Part shown: positions 15,101 to 23,584 of the stretch, piece after piece
How the letters are laid out: each line of letters starts with the position of its first letter
Position numbering within the stretch: position 1 is the stretch's first letter
Source of the DNA: Sipunculus nudus
Taxonomy: Eukaryota > Annelida > Sipuncula > Golfingiida > Sipunculidae
Assembly (NCBI GenBank): GCA_026874595.1
Contig: CM049313.1
Location: 75,384,659-75,448,658, forward strand
Length of the DNA: 64,000 nucleotides
Direction of reading: 5' to 3'
Program-made: the position numbers and the translations under genes
The notes under the pieces: generated by a model
Told to the model about the DNA's origin: nothing
What the model saw: only the letters and a program-made list of their open reading frames with translations
The model's database searches: none

Positions 15101-18100
15101 GCCAAGCTGAGCCAAGGTAAGCTGCATGGAGAGGGTTACATAATACAAGTGAAGGCTGTACTACTAGGTGGGCCTGATGTAAACAACACTTGACATGGTG
15201 TTTGTAAACTTGAATAAAAGCTTCACTTTTCAATCAATTCCTTTGAAATTTCAGATTTTAAAAGATTTAATCCTCATGTATATATGCTGTGAAAATTAAA
15301 TCAACTGAGCTTACAGGGGAAAAAAGTGCCATAGCCAAAGTTGGTAAAAATTTAATGTATTGATTTTTTATTTATGCTAATAACTTAAAAAATTTGCAAA
15401 ATTCAGATCTAATTTTGGGTTAACAATTGAATCTTGAGTTAATAAAGTTATATCCCTGAAAAAAGTCTCCAGCTTCAGCAATTCTCATGTTAAGTGAGTA
15501 AAAATATTTCCTGATTTTTTAAAAATTGCATTATATTTGGACCTATAACTTCAAAACAATATTCAATACTGACCTTATTTTTGGTATGTTATCAGAAAAT
15601 GTATGGAAGAATATGAATACTAAATATAATCAAAAACAGACCAATGGTTTCGATAATAGGCAGCCTTAAAGTGTAACAATGGCTTTTTTATGAACAATGG
15701 AGGTTTTTCCTAAATATTTTGAAGGAATGAAGTCCTAGGGACCCAATTTTCGGAGTGGTAAGAGATTTTGGGGACAACTAACTGTATGTTAAATTTTGGA
15801 TTCATAGGTCCAACGGTTTCAAAACGTGCCCTGTTAACGGACGGACGGCTGGACAGCCGGACAGACAAAGGACCACGACTATAGCTCAGATGACTTGTAG
15901 TCAGCTGAGCTAATAATTGGTGGTACATGTTGATAAAATGATCAATTAATAAATAACAATTACAATTAATAAATAATAAATAACAATTCACCTTTGCCTG
16001 TCTTTATTACACTAAGAACTCAATAACTGATGATTGTTCTGTTGAATGATTTCAAGTGATGACAAGAACATATATAAACAGTATATTATATTTATAGTCT
16101 ATAAAGCATAAATAATAAACAGAGTGCAGCAAAATAAACAATTTTTTAAAAGGCTGTTTTTAAACAAAAATCCAGTGAACTGGTTTTATTCTTGTTTCTG
16201 GCTTTACAGTTACATCATCACCACGTGCATGTATAACCTTACCATACTTTGCAAATATGAAAACCAGCTCAATGGCTTGAAGACAGGTGTTACAATGTGA
16301 CAGGTTTATAAATGGCTTAAAAAAAGATACCTAAGTTTACCTGGGTAGAAGGCAAAGTTTGTCTAGCAGAATATCAAACATCCTATAATTACTGAGCAAG
16401 TGAGAGTTTTTTTTATCTAATATCACTGGATGGGGTCAGCAGGATTGAATCATGTCCTGTTTGTAAGTCAAATTTTACACCAACAATATCAGATGCAAAC
16501 AAATTAAAGGACAAAATACAAGCCTCATAAAAATATAAGAAAACTGAATTGTATAAATGACAGTCTTATTAAGTTTCTTCTTCACAATATTACTGGAAAT
16601 TTCCCTCCTTAAATACTCACCTCACCAGATCTTGCAACAGTCTTTCCACTTTTCAGTTTTTGTTGTTGAGCTCTGTAGGTTTCCATGTCAACCTGAGAGT
16701 GAAACTTATACTCTTGCTGCTCTGCATCATAGTAGAAGTATGTACCAGTCTGATAGTCAAAGTACAAACCCTGCTCCTGGAACAGAAGAAAAAAGAGTAA
16801 GTCAATTGCAAATAATCAATGAAAAAGCCTGGAATCTTGAAAACAAAGATCAAACTGGTGATATTTTATTAGGAGGAATATTTGTAGTCGAATGTAGGGC
16901 AGATGATCACCTGTTTATATGTGTAAAACTGAAGGTGACAGATTTAGTGTGTATTAAAAAATATGTACTTCCATATGCACACTGACAATATAACAGGTGT
17001 TTGCATATATCATAATTTTTAATGCAATATGACTCACTGATTCTAGTTTTAGGATAAACGCTCTCGACGTTTTCTCAAAATATTTTCTAAATAATCATGA
17101 TTATATATCATGATTGAGCATTTATATGTTAAGTGCTTTATTAATGACTTAATGTTTTTGAATTATTAAAAAATTTTACACACAACTTCACTACAAGTAG
17201 AATGTAAAACTGGTAATAGCTAAATATTCATTTGTTCAAACTTCAAATATTAAGCAGAATATCAAATGTCACAGATATTAAACAAACTTGATTCTAGTCC
17301 ATTTAGAATATGACCATTACACTTCCAATCTATCAAGAATATAAAAACAAGAAAAAACAGACAACTTACAGCATCATAATAGTAGCCAGAACTATAGTCG
17401 TAATAAAGGCCTGTACGTTCATCAAACACAAAACCAGTCTGTCCCAAAGCTTCCTCAGCTGCTGATCTCAAACCATCTACCAGGGACTCAGAGCACTGTA
17501 ATAAAAGAACACTCACTTTCATTGCAAGGTATAGCTATAACTTTTCCCAAAACTTCAGATCTATGTAAGACTTTCAGAGTGAAAAGTTGAAATGTTTTGC
17601 CTGTTTACTTAATACCAGATTTATGTCCGCTTTAGTTAAAATGTATGTAAAACCTGTGAAAATATCTTAAATTATTTTTAAAAAATCTTGATTTGTTTTT
17701 TAAAACAAATTCAGAATTTATTTTGAGAACAAATTATGTGACCCTGAAAAAATTAAGAGAACCCCTAACCACACATGGTGAGGTAGAAGTGTTGAATAAT
17801 AAGCTTTACAAATCAAGTTAATGACCTGTGTAGCCAGCACACAAATATGAGACAGTAGCAATAATTATTTTATAATAAGAAATGGTATTGGTATTATAAG
17901 TATTATTCGTTGAATCAGATAAGGTGATAATGTTATTGACAGGGAATACAATAAAGTGGCTACATAACAAATAGATGGTTTTTGTTACGAAGACAAATTG
18001 TTCAGGGGAAAATACTGGGCTGATCTGGGATTCGAACCCATGTGGGTGGCGCACAAGTCCGGCGTACCAACCGCTTCGCTAGCAAAGCAAGCTTCACTAG

Positions 18101-21100
18101 CGAGACAGTTCCGTCCGCTTTTATGTCACCCCGTAACATTTGTGATATGAAACAAATTTAAATTGTTACAGGAATTGCATTTCGTTGCTGGACAATGTGA
18201 ACTGATTGTGAGGTTCCGTCACAATAAAATTAAATATTTTACTGTAATCACTTTCACTTGTTAGGTTAATAAGTTTGTAGTTGGCTCTGTTAATTAAGTC
18301 AGGATAGAGATAACAATATGATGATAAATGAATTTTAAGCCTGCTGCATTTAAAATTTTCATACATATGCATTTGAAAATAAACAAGGCCTACAGGCCTA
18401 ATGCGAACCGGTGCATTGGGAAATACACCAGGTATAATGCTTCAGTGCTGGATCATTACTTTTCATGTATATGAACGATGCAAGAACTAAACATTTTGAT
18501 TATGAAACAATTACACAAATATCAATGCTGAAATTCTGGCATGGGTGCACACAACACAAAAATGATTGTAGCTTGCACCACCAGTCTTGTATACAACAAA
18601 GCTATCAGATATATATACATATGCCCAATTTCAGACTGATATATCAAACCCCTCCTGAGAAATAAGCAGGGACACACACTGTGCAAAAATTATTGTACGT
18701 GGCACCACCAGTCTTGTATATGACAAAGATATTCGATATGTATAAAAATGCCCAATTTCAGGCTGATATATCAAATTCCTCTGTAGAAATAAGCAGGCAC
18801 ATACACTGTGCAAAAGTCATTGTAGGTGGCGACACCTGTCTTGTGAACGAGAAAGCCATCAAAGTTACATAGACAGGTCAAAACATCAGGCCAACACATC
18901 AAACTTACCTTGAGTCTGATGCATGGGGCTGACCAGGCTTAGGTGAGAAAGGCAGTTGCACTGAGTGAACTCATGACCTGCACCTGGCTAAACAGAGTAA
19001 ACTTTTGACCTGTACCTGGCTGCACTGAAAAATCACTGAACAAAACCATTTGAACAAAATTGAATTATCAAAATCTAAGGATAATTAATGTGTGCGATTT
19101 AAGAATTTGGCCCAGTGGTTTTTGAGAAGAAGATCTCTGTAGCTGCTGAGCTAAAACGGGCTGTTATGGCATATGACTAAATTTAAGCTTCCCATAACTC
19201 TGCCAAAAGTCACTGAACTGCATAAAATTGTGTGATGCTAACTCTTGCCATTTTCAAGATAGTATGGGTTAACGTACAGACGATGGACAATGCCACACCA
19301 TCACATAAGCTCACAGGTTCGCTAAAAATTCTGAGTATCTTCACAAATGCTGAAGATTTTTGACAGTTTCATGATTTACTGAAACCACTCCACCAAGGAG
19401 GGGTTTGAATTGGGTACCTGACACTGACCATGAGAAGTAATCCTATGGTTCTCACCTGTTCTTCTTTTCTGTGATTTGAATCAAGAAATTCTGTAGAAGC
19501 AGGATCATCTTTTGTTGCTGAGCTTTCAGGAAAATGTGTAGCTTCAGTTGTTTTGTCATCATCCTCACAACAAACAGGATCTGAAAAGTCAAAAACTGTT
19601 GTGTACCTTCCGTGAGGTCCAGCTGTTTTACGACCATCAGACTTCCAACCTCAACACTAGACAAAGCCTCTACCAAACCATGTTATGATGAACAAACAGG
19701 ACTTCATGGATATATTGATATTTCTTTAACTATACACAGCTTTTGGCTCTAAGGGCGTGAAAGATACATAAAACATTGCTTTAATAATTATAATATTAAT
19801 AATAACTAGAATACGGGTAGTCGACAAATTCAGAGTGGAACGGGTGAAGTGAGGCATGGATTGAGTGGCAAGGGGAAAAGGAGTGAAGTGTTGCATATTA
19901 CAATGGATGTCTGCAGCCGAAATGTTACGCTCCCGAGGCAGCGGAAATCTTGCGCTTCTACAGAAGCAACTGATTTTCAGGTTTATACATCGGAGAAGAA
20001 GATTTTTAAAGGTTTTTAAGCTTTTACCCGATTAAAATCTAAGTAAATGCAGATAGCTAAAAAAATAAACAAAATCCGATAGAATTTTTAGATGACTGAT
20101 ATTTTGCATAAAGTTTGGTGATGCTAGCTCTTGCCGTTTTGAAATAGTATGGATTAACGTACAGACGACACACGCCGCCACACCATCGCATAAGCAGGTC
20201 GAGGACGACCGCAGATTGTAGTACGTCCTTCGTTTGAGGTACGTACCTCGTTTGAGGTACGCCTGTACTTAGATGGAAGTACGACGTGACTGACAGGGTA
20301 AATTCATGTAAAACATCCAAATAATTGGCAATGTAAGCCTCGGAATCCCCAAAAGAAGAAGAAAAAAGGATGGCAAAAGGTTGCACCCCCTGGGACACCT
20401 GGTCAGTGGTTAGTATATGGAAGGGAAGAATCCCACTACCATGCATGGTGATATTGTTTTATATTTTTTTTCTGGGCAATAAAGAGCAAATTCAGAGCAC
20501 CTTTACATAGAATATTAATACATGGGCAATTAATAAATAACACTGCATGGAGCATACCACGTCCGCAATTATGTTACATTTATAAAAAGCATGCAGTGCT
20601 GTAAACAGATATAAGTGCAGTGACTGATGTCTCTTTATATATTGGCTGGTCTAGTAAAAAATGTGGAGAGATGCAGTGAGCAATATTAATTTTAATGCAT
20701 GAGAAAAAAAGAATAAAGTGCATGTTAAGCACTGATAACAACACATGAAAAGGAATGGAGATAAATGGGTACAATAATGGGCCCAAGTTGAAAAAAAAAG
20801 ACTTGCGTTCTATCCACGCATGGGATTAATTATTAATGAAAATCTGACACAGCTGTAAAATGAACAAAACTATAATATTAACAACCAATAACTTCTGGTC
20901 AAACCACCGAGCTGTTTCTTCAATGCTTCTGTTCTGAAATAAAAATAAAAAATAAAAATGGTTAAACCTCATTCATTGTTGTTCAATGCCTCGTGAAATG
21001 GCAAATATTAAAATACCTCTGTTGACAATAAAAGTAATTGTCATAATTTAAGTGCAATGCATGTTAACTGAAAAGCAACTTCAATTTTAATACGGTTTTC

Positions 21101-21951
21101 CTAGCTATTATCAGATTATATAGGTACAAGTCCGTGAACAACAAAGTGCCGTACTGCGATCAAAGTACAGCGGCGTACTTCGGTGCAAGTACGGTCGTAC
21201 ATGGGTGACTTTAGAAGTCAATTAAGACAAAATATGCCATTGAATTTCTTGCTAACCCACATCAGAAAGTTGTTGAATATGTAGGTTTTTATATGATGCG
21301 TCGTTTCAATCCTCCGTGTCACTGGTGTTTGATAAAACGGGAGATATAACACGACATGCCTCGGATGTGGATCTGAAAATGCTGTTATCTTGACAGGAAA
21401 CCCCCTAACAACATATTCGCGGATGTCAACTGGAAGAACTATGTATTGTCTTGTATGATTGGCCAACACTAGGGGATTCCGAGGCTTACATTACCAATTA
21501 TTTGATGTTTTAAATGAATTTGCCCTGTCAGTCACGTCGTACTTCCATCGAAGTACAGGCGTACCTCAAACGAGGTACGTACCTCAAACGAAGGACGTAC
21601 TACAATCCGCGGTCGTCCTCGACCTGATAAGCTCACAGGTTCACTAAAAATATTAAAATGACTGAAAAATCCAACGGTCATGAAAACGTCACCTGTTTGC
21701 ACCCCGACGTCTACTCTGGACAGTTCAGCCTGTTTGTAGCCATGCAGCCTCTGACTGACCCTCTCGTAGTCTTTGGTGAGTCCTTCATAGTGAGAGTTCA
21801 GCCTGTTGTACAGTCGCTGGAGCCGGGACAGTTCGTTCTGCGTGTTGGTCAGTTCGTTCTGCGTGTTGGTCAGGGACGCTTGTGTAAGCGCTAGTTCTGA
21901 TTCCAAGGCCTCTACCTGCACCCTCAGCTGTTTAACAGAATCTTCCTCCAT
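2965..21951 (-). CDS. AGGF1: AGGF1 orthologue, partial gene (exons 1-8; 3' end left of window)
   Basis: Spliced minus-strand gene; exons in transcript order are 21693-21951, 19456-19580, 17370-17495, 16621-16776, 6848-7370, 4287-4450, 3438-3539 and 2965-3124. All introns are GT-AG and the phases join without a break, giving 1,615 nt or 538 codons plus one base. The domain order (coiled coil, tandem aromatic OCRE repeats, lysine-rich then acidic linker, FHA domain with GREKDM, SQNGTFVND and FHIHPGSDTC motifs) matches animal AGGF1, a protein linked to angiogenic signalling and RNA processing. Human AGGF1 is about 714 residues and ends in a G-patch; none is found here, so those exons should lie beyond position 1. 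A phase-0 exon could be missed in the 9.2-kb intron 4. Identification is by recalled family sequence, not a search. Confidence 0.93.
3210..3286 (+). repeat. Possible solo 3' end of a family A element
   Basis: ACTTATAGTCAGCTGAGTTAA at 3266-3286 is a degraded family A 3' terminus, preceded by GACAGATG...ACAATGGACAAAGGA that recalls the GACGGACAATGGACCA of intact copies. It lies in AGGF1 intron 7. It is short, so the call is tentative. Confidence 0.4.
3438..3539 (-). CDS. AGGF1: AGGF1 exon 7: FHA domain, middle
   Basis: 34 codons, phase 0 at both ends (acceptor CTGTTTTCAG|ATG, donor CAG|GTTATA). Across the exon 6-7 junction the FHA motif reads SK|MHAEV, equivalent to the usual S-x-x-H. It continues TRQYFIKDHASQNGTFVND, the FHA Asn-Gly signature. 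The internal ATG is not a start codon. Confidence 0.97.
3540..4286 (-). other. AGGF1 intron 6
   Basis: Plain AT-rich intron between the two FHA exons. No element recognised. Confidence 0.55.
4287..4450 (-). CDS. AGGF1: AGGF1 exon 6: FHA domain, first half
   Basis: Acceptor TTGTTTACAG|AC completes an Asp codon from exon 5. The frame runs LSSRQWPSCIRVMVTSS, then VGSLFIITYTGATIGREKDM and GHTIRIPDLQTSK, ending at phase-0 donor AAG|GTATAC. GREKDM with HTIRIPD is the FHA Gly-Arg phosphothreonine-binding loop and its following strand, as in AGGF1. This is one of the best conserved parts of the gene. Confidence 0.97.
4876..6720 (+). mobile_element. Family B Helentron-like element, copy B1
   Basis: It starts ACAAGGCCTACAGGCCTAAT then GCGAACCTGTG and ends CACAGGTTCGATAA; the sequences are inverted with respect to each other. 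The design is the same as family A (ACAAGG start, 5' palindrome, subterminal inverted repeat, TAA end) with unrelated sequence. Internal repeats of about 140 bp with GTGGCGCCACC lie near 5195, 5343, 5475 and 5596. A short TCTAGAC palindromic cluster is at 5881-5945. It occupies most of AGGF1 intron 5. Confidence 0.78.
6848..7370 (-). CDS. AGGF1: AGGF1 exon 5: basic/acidic linker before the FHA domain
   Basis: 523 nt, entering at phase 0 (acceptor TTGACATCAG|GTG) and leaving at phase 1 (donor GCAAG|GTGTGT). It opens with a lysine-rich, nuclear-localisation-like stretch (KKKKSKKRKIERKEKE). It then becomes strongly acidic, with runs such as DKEDDDAEEAGQK, TDTDTSESDLEDGECSDS and SDDESESEMEVSEEQ. 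The LEDGECSDS block corresponds to the PEEGEITDS block preceding the FHA domain in vertebrate AGGF1. The acidic coding DNA makes shadow ORFs on the plus strand that are not real. Confidence 0.93.
7448..9405 (+). mobile_element. Family A Helentron-like element, copy A2 (complete)
   Basis: It starts ACAAGGGACCCATGGGTCA and ends TCAGCTGAGCTAA. GCTCAGCTGA near the 5' end is the exact reverse complement of TCAGCTGAGC at the 3' end, leaving asymmetric subterminal inverted repeats. A 12-bp palindrome (GACCCATGGGTC) lies at the 5' end and a hairpin (ACTATA/TATAGT) just before the 3' end; the last four bases CTAA fit the Helitron CTRR rule. A poly-G tract lies at 8556-8567. It sits in AGGF1 intron 4. 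Classification is inference. Confidence 0.8.
9406..11145 (-). other. AGGF1 intron 4, unique segment
   Basis: Between elements A2 and A3. I see no exon, TIR or repeat match here apart from a G tract near 10268-10287. Confidence 0.5.
12109..15001 (+). mobile_element. Element C: Helentron-like element with a tandem-repeat core
   Basis: The termini are family-A-like: start ACAAGTGACCCATGGGTCA followed by GCTCAGCTGA, end GCTCAGATGACTTACAGTCA then GCTGAGCTAA. Between them is an array of about 338-bp units instead of the A core. The layout (short 5' end, tandem core, 3' hairpin and CTAA) resembles bivalve 'pearl' or HINE elements, known non-autonomous relatives of Helentrons. No coding capacity is seen. 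It inserted within A3 after AGAATAAGAATA. Confidence 0.82.
12255..14920 (+). repeat. Eight tandem units of about 338 bp inside element C
   Basis: The anchor CCACCAGTCTGCAG occurs near 12301, 12622, 12960, 13295, 13640, 13977, 14315 and 14654, a spacing of about 321 to 345. Each unit also carries TTCTAGGTCCAGT, GTGCCCTGTTAACAGATGTT and CTCAAAAATAGAGAAAA. Most have GGTGGCGCCACC or a close variant. Unit ends resemble the element's own 3' flank (GGTCCAG...GTGCC...GTTAACGGAC), suggesting amplification of a subterminal segment. Confidence 0.9.
15914..16620 (-). other. AGGF1 intron 4, exon-4-proximal segment
   Basis: AT-rich intron with short repeats of AATAAATAACAATTA near 15944-15990. Nothing else is recognised. 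Confidence 0.5.
16621..16776 (-). CDS. AGGF1: AGGF1 exon 4: remainder of OCRE region
   Basis: 52 codons, phase 0 at both ends. Acceptor CTTCTGTTCCAG|GAG; donor GGTGAG|GTGAGT is preferred over the overlapping CTG|GTGAGG because it matches consensus and keeps phase 0. It encodes EQGLYFDYQTGTYFYYDAEQ, then YKFHSQVDMETYRAQQQ and a basic turn KLKSGKTVARSGE. The FHSQVD motif is nearly identical to vertebrate AGGF1. Confidence 0.96.
17370..17495 (-). CDS. AGGF1: AGGF1 exon 3: start of OCRE region
   Basis: 42 codons, phase 0 at both ends (acceptor TTTTATTACAG|TGC, donor GCT|GTAAGT). The frame reads ESLVDGLRSAAEEALGQTGF and then aromatic octapeptide-type repeats TGLYYDYSSGYYYDA. This is the characteristic OCRE onset of AGGF1, where the equivalent vertebrate segment is ESLRAAAEAAVSQTGF. 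OCRE domains bind proline-rich splicing partners. Confidence 0.96.
17983..18138 (-). mobile_element. tRNA-like short element with inverted ends, copy S1
   Basis: On the minus strand it carries a Pol III type B box (GGGTTCGAATCC, 18028-18039) and an A-box-like TAGCGAAGCGGTTGGTACGC about 25 bp upstream of it. The outer ends are TGTTACG and CGTAACA. There is no poly-A or simple-repeat tail. It lies in AGGF1 intron 2. It may be a tRNA-derived SINE or a MITE that captured a tRNA-like sequence. Confidence 0.75.
18383..19325 (+). mobile_element. Family B Helentron-like element, copy B2
   Basis: It starts ACAAGGCCTACAGGCCTAAT then GCGAACCGGTG and ends CACAGGTTCGCTAA. Three internal units of about 120 to 130 bp carry variants of GTGGCACCACCAGTCTTG near 18572, 18693 and 18822. 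It lies in AGGF1 intron 2 and ends about 130 bp from exon 2. Confidence 0.76.
19456..19580 (-). CDS. AGGF1: AGGF1 exon 2: Asp/Glu/Ser-rich linker
   Basis: Acceptor TTTTGACTTTTCAG|ATCC completes the codon split after exon 1. The frame reads DPVCCEDDDKTTEATHFPES and continues to RKEEQ at donor CAG|GTGAGA, phase 0. The segment is low complexity and acidic, with no conserved domain expected between the coiled coil and OCRE. The call rests on matching phases and strong splice sites. Confidence 0.82.
19804..21646 (+). mobile_element. Family B element, copy B3 (5' truncated, split by a TIR transposon)
   Basis: The left part (19804-20194) matches B1 from its ACTAGAATATGGGTAG region onward, with internal deletions; the end is TAAGCTCACAGGTTCACTAA at 21627-21646. 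The intervening 1,432 bp is a separate DNA transposon. B3 ends only 45 bp inside the donor of AGGF1 exon 1, so it fills nearly all of intron 1. Confidence 0.72.
20195..21626. mobile_element. 1,432-bp DNA transposon with about 155-bp TIRs, nested in B3
   Basis: The left end 20195-20350 and right end 21472-21626 are near-identical inverted repeats, both starting CAGGTCGAGGACGACCGC. The inserted B3 sequence is duplicated as ATAAG on both sides (20190-20194 and 21627-21631). The TIRs and interior are rich in GTAC words (GTACGTACCTC, AAGTACGG). No transposase is visible, so the element is non-autonomous. The CAGG end with a 5-bp duplication did not let me name the superfamily. Confidence 0.85.
21693..21951 (-). 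CDS. AGGF1: AGGF1 exon 1: start codon and N-terminal coiled coil
   Basis: The exon starts at MEEDSVKQLRVQ with a good Kozak context (aacATGG) and ends at donor CAG|GTGACG, phase 1 after 86 codons. Leu/Glu/Gln-rich heptads with a duplicated TNTQNEL block form the coiled coil. It ends in VGVQTG, which matches the segment after the coiled coil of vertebrate AGGF1 (VEVQTE). The same frame stays open upstream to an in-frame ATG at 22152, so the annotated start is the conservative choice. Confidence 0.92.
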
Positions 21952-22143
21952 GTTGAACACACGACAGTTGTGTCGTGGAGAAACCGTAAAAGTTAAAGAA
22001 AACTTTGAGAGGTTCTTCTGGTTTGCACGTCCACTAGAATGTTGCCCCTTAGGTTTGTCTTGGGCGATAATAAGGGTCTTATGGTCAATATTAGGTAACG
22101 GTAAAGTCTGCCAAGGAATGCCAGACGGTTTGCCACAGCAAAT

Positions 22144-22155
22144 GCCCGCCATCTC
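22144..22155 (-). promoter_or_regulatory. YY1-like ATGGCGGGC motif at probable AGGF1 5' end
   Basis: The minus strand reads GAGATGGCGGGC 192 bases upstream of the MEEDS start. It resembles the YY1 element (AAGATGGCGGC) that commonly sits just inside transcripts of housekeeping genes. It also contains the first in-frame ATG (22152) after an in-frame TGA. Placement of the transcription start here is inference. Confidence 0.35.
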
Positions 22156-22199
22156 CACGGGGTGGCGCCTTCAGACTTTTCATAGTGACATGCTTTTAA

Positions 22200-22260
22200 A
22201 TAATAATAATAATGATAATTATAATTATCATTATAATTATCATTATAATTATATATCGAT
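22200..22260. repeat. AT-rich simple repeat (AATAAT, then TTATAATTATCA units)
   Basis: A run of AAT followed by about four imperfect copies of ATTATAATTATC, some 50 bp upstream of the likely AGGF1 5' end. Confidence 0.8.
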
Positions 22261-22269
22261 AATATATTT

Positions 22270-23510
22270 GATTAAGTAAAACTGCTCCTTGATAAAAATG
22301 AAATATTAAAAACGACAATAATAATAATCATGATAACAAGAAAAAGCTACTTTTCAGGGTATTAATTAAATGTGATATAAATGGTCAAGAGGTCAGCATA
22401 TTTTTTTATTATTAGTTCTGACATTGTTACTCATGCATTTTTCTGATGAGTATTGTGAAACGCCAAAGAAGTTTAAGTGCGACTAGCGTCTTACGTGAAC
22501 TGAACATTTGAACTAAAAATCCTATATTTTCTATTGTCTTAACATATTTATTTAAGTCAACATGTAGTGTTGGCACATTTCTAGGGTCTGAAGGAACAGG
22601 TTCGGTTCTGGATTTATTCAGAGGAAAGTCATACATGCTTGGTCGCCAAATAAATCTTCTTCTTTCAGTTACCTATTCAGCTGATTTCTCATTGCAAGTG
22701 TACATGAGACCTGCAGAAAACAGTATAAATTTCTATGCATGTTCAGTCCAGTTTCTGCTCATCGAATTTTCATGCTTATTGTATTTTATGTCTAACTCAA
22801 TTAAGTTAATTATTTTCACAGAGTCATGCGCTACATTGGACATCACGTATAGGCCTAAGGGTTGCTAACAGTGAACCTCAGTCATTTTACGATATGTATG
22901 ACACTATAAGTAACCCATTTTAAGAAGAAAAAAATCATTGTGCACTAGTTATATGATTCTGCATGAACATCATCAGTCATTATAATGTTGTGAAAAATAG
23001 ACTGTTTTTTATATAAATTGATTACAATAAAAAATAATAGATTACAAGGTAAGTTTTTTTGTTTCATTCTGGTAATTTAAGTTTATAAATACCTCATTCC
23101 CTCATTGCATATTACACCAATATTTTGCATGTATATGCCAATGTATTACGAAATTGCAAAATTCAGGTGGATAGAACACGAGGGGAAAGGGAGGGGGGTC
23201 CAGGATTCAGGAAAAAATAGGGGTCCAAGCGAGGAAGATATATGAAAAACTTTAAAGTCCTCAGGTCGGCATTATTGATCTTATTATTGGCATTTAAAAA
23301 ACAAATAATAATCCAATATATTTGAAACTACATAAAAATCATGAAACAGGGCTATATAATTATATGGCTCATAACGTTACACCGAATGTGACGACCACTG
23401 GTAGTACAGCTTGTGCCCACCAGGTGTCTCTCCGCTACTGTACATTCTTTGTCGTCAAATCATTTATTAGCCTTAATCAAAGTTAAATGGTGGTGAGAAA
23501 TAGCCCCCCT
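22270..23510. other. No gene recognised, upstream of AGGF1
   Basis: AT-rich sequence. No exon, divergent gene or dispersed repeat could be supported. Confidence 0.5.
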
Positions 23511-23511
23511 T

Positions 23512-23584
<73 letters not shown>
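23511..23584. repeat. Compound microsatellite (GT)n-(GA)n
   Basis: An uninterrupted TG run passes directly into a GA run with one AA interruption. Confidence 0.97.

Larger units (their letters stand above)
11146..15913 (+). mobile_element. Family A Helentron-like element, copy A3, split by element C
   Basis: The 5' half (11146-12108) and 3' half (15002-15913) together align with A2 across its whole length. It starts ACAAGGGACCCATGGG and ends CAGCTGAGCTAA. The interruption at 12109-15001 is a complete element C with its own termini, which fixes the relative age: C inserted after A3. The whole complex lies in AGGF1 intron 4. Confidence 0.82.

Noticed and set aside
16557-16985. 142-codon plus-strand ORF
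   Set aside because: It runs antisense across AGGF1 exon 4 and into intron sequence.
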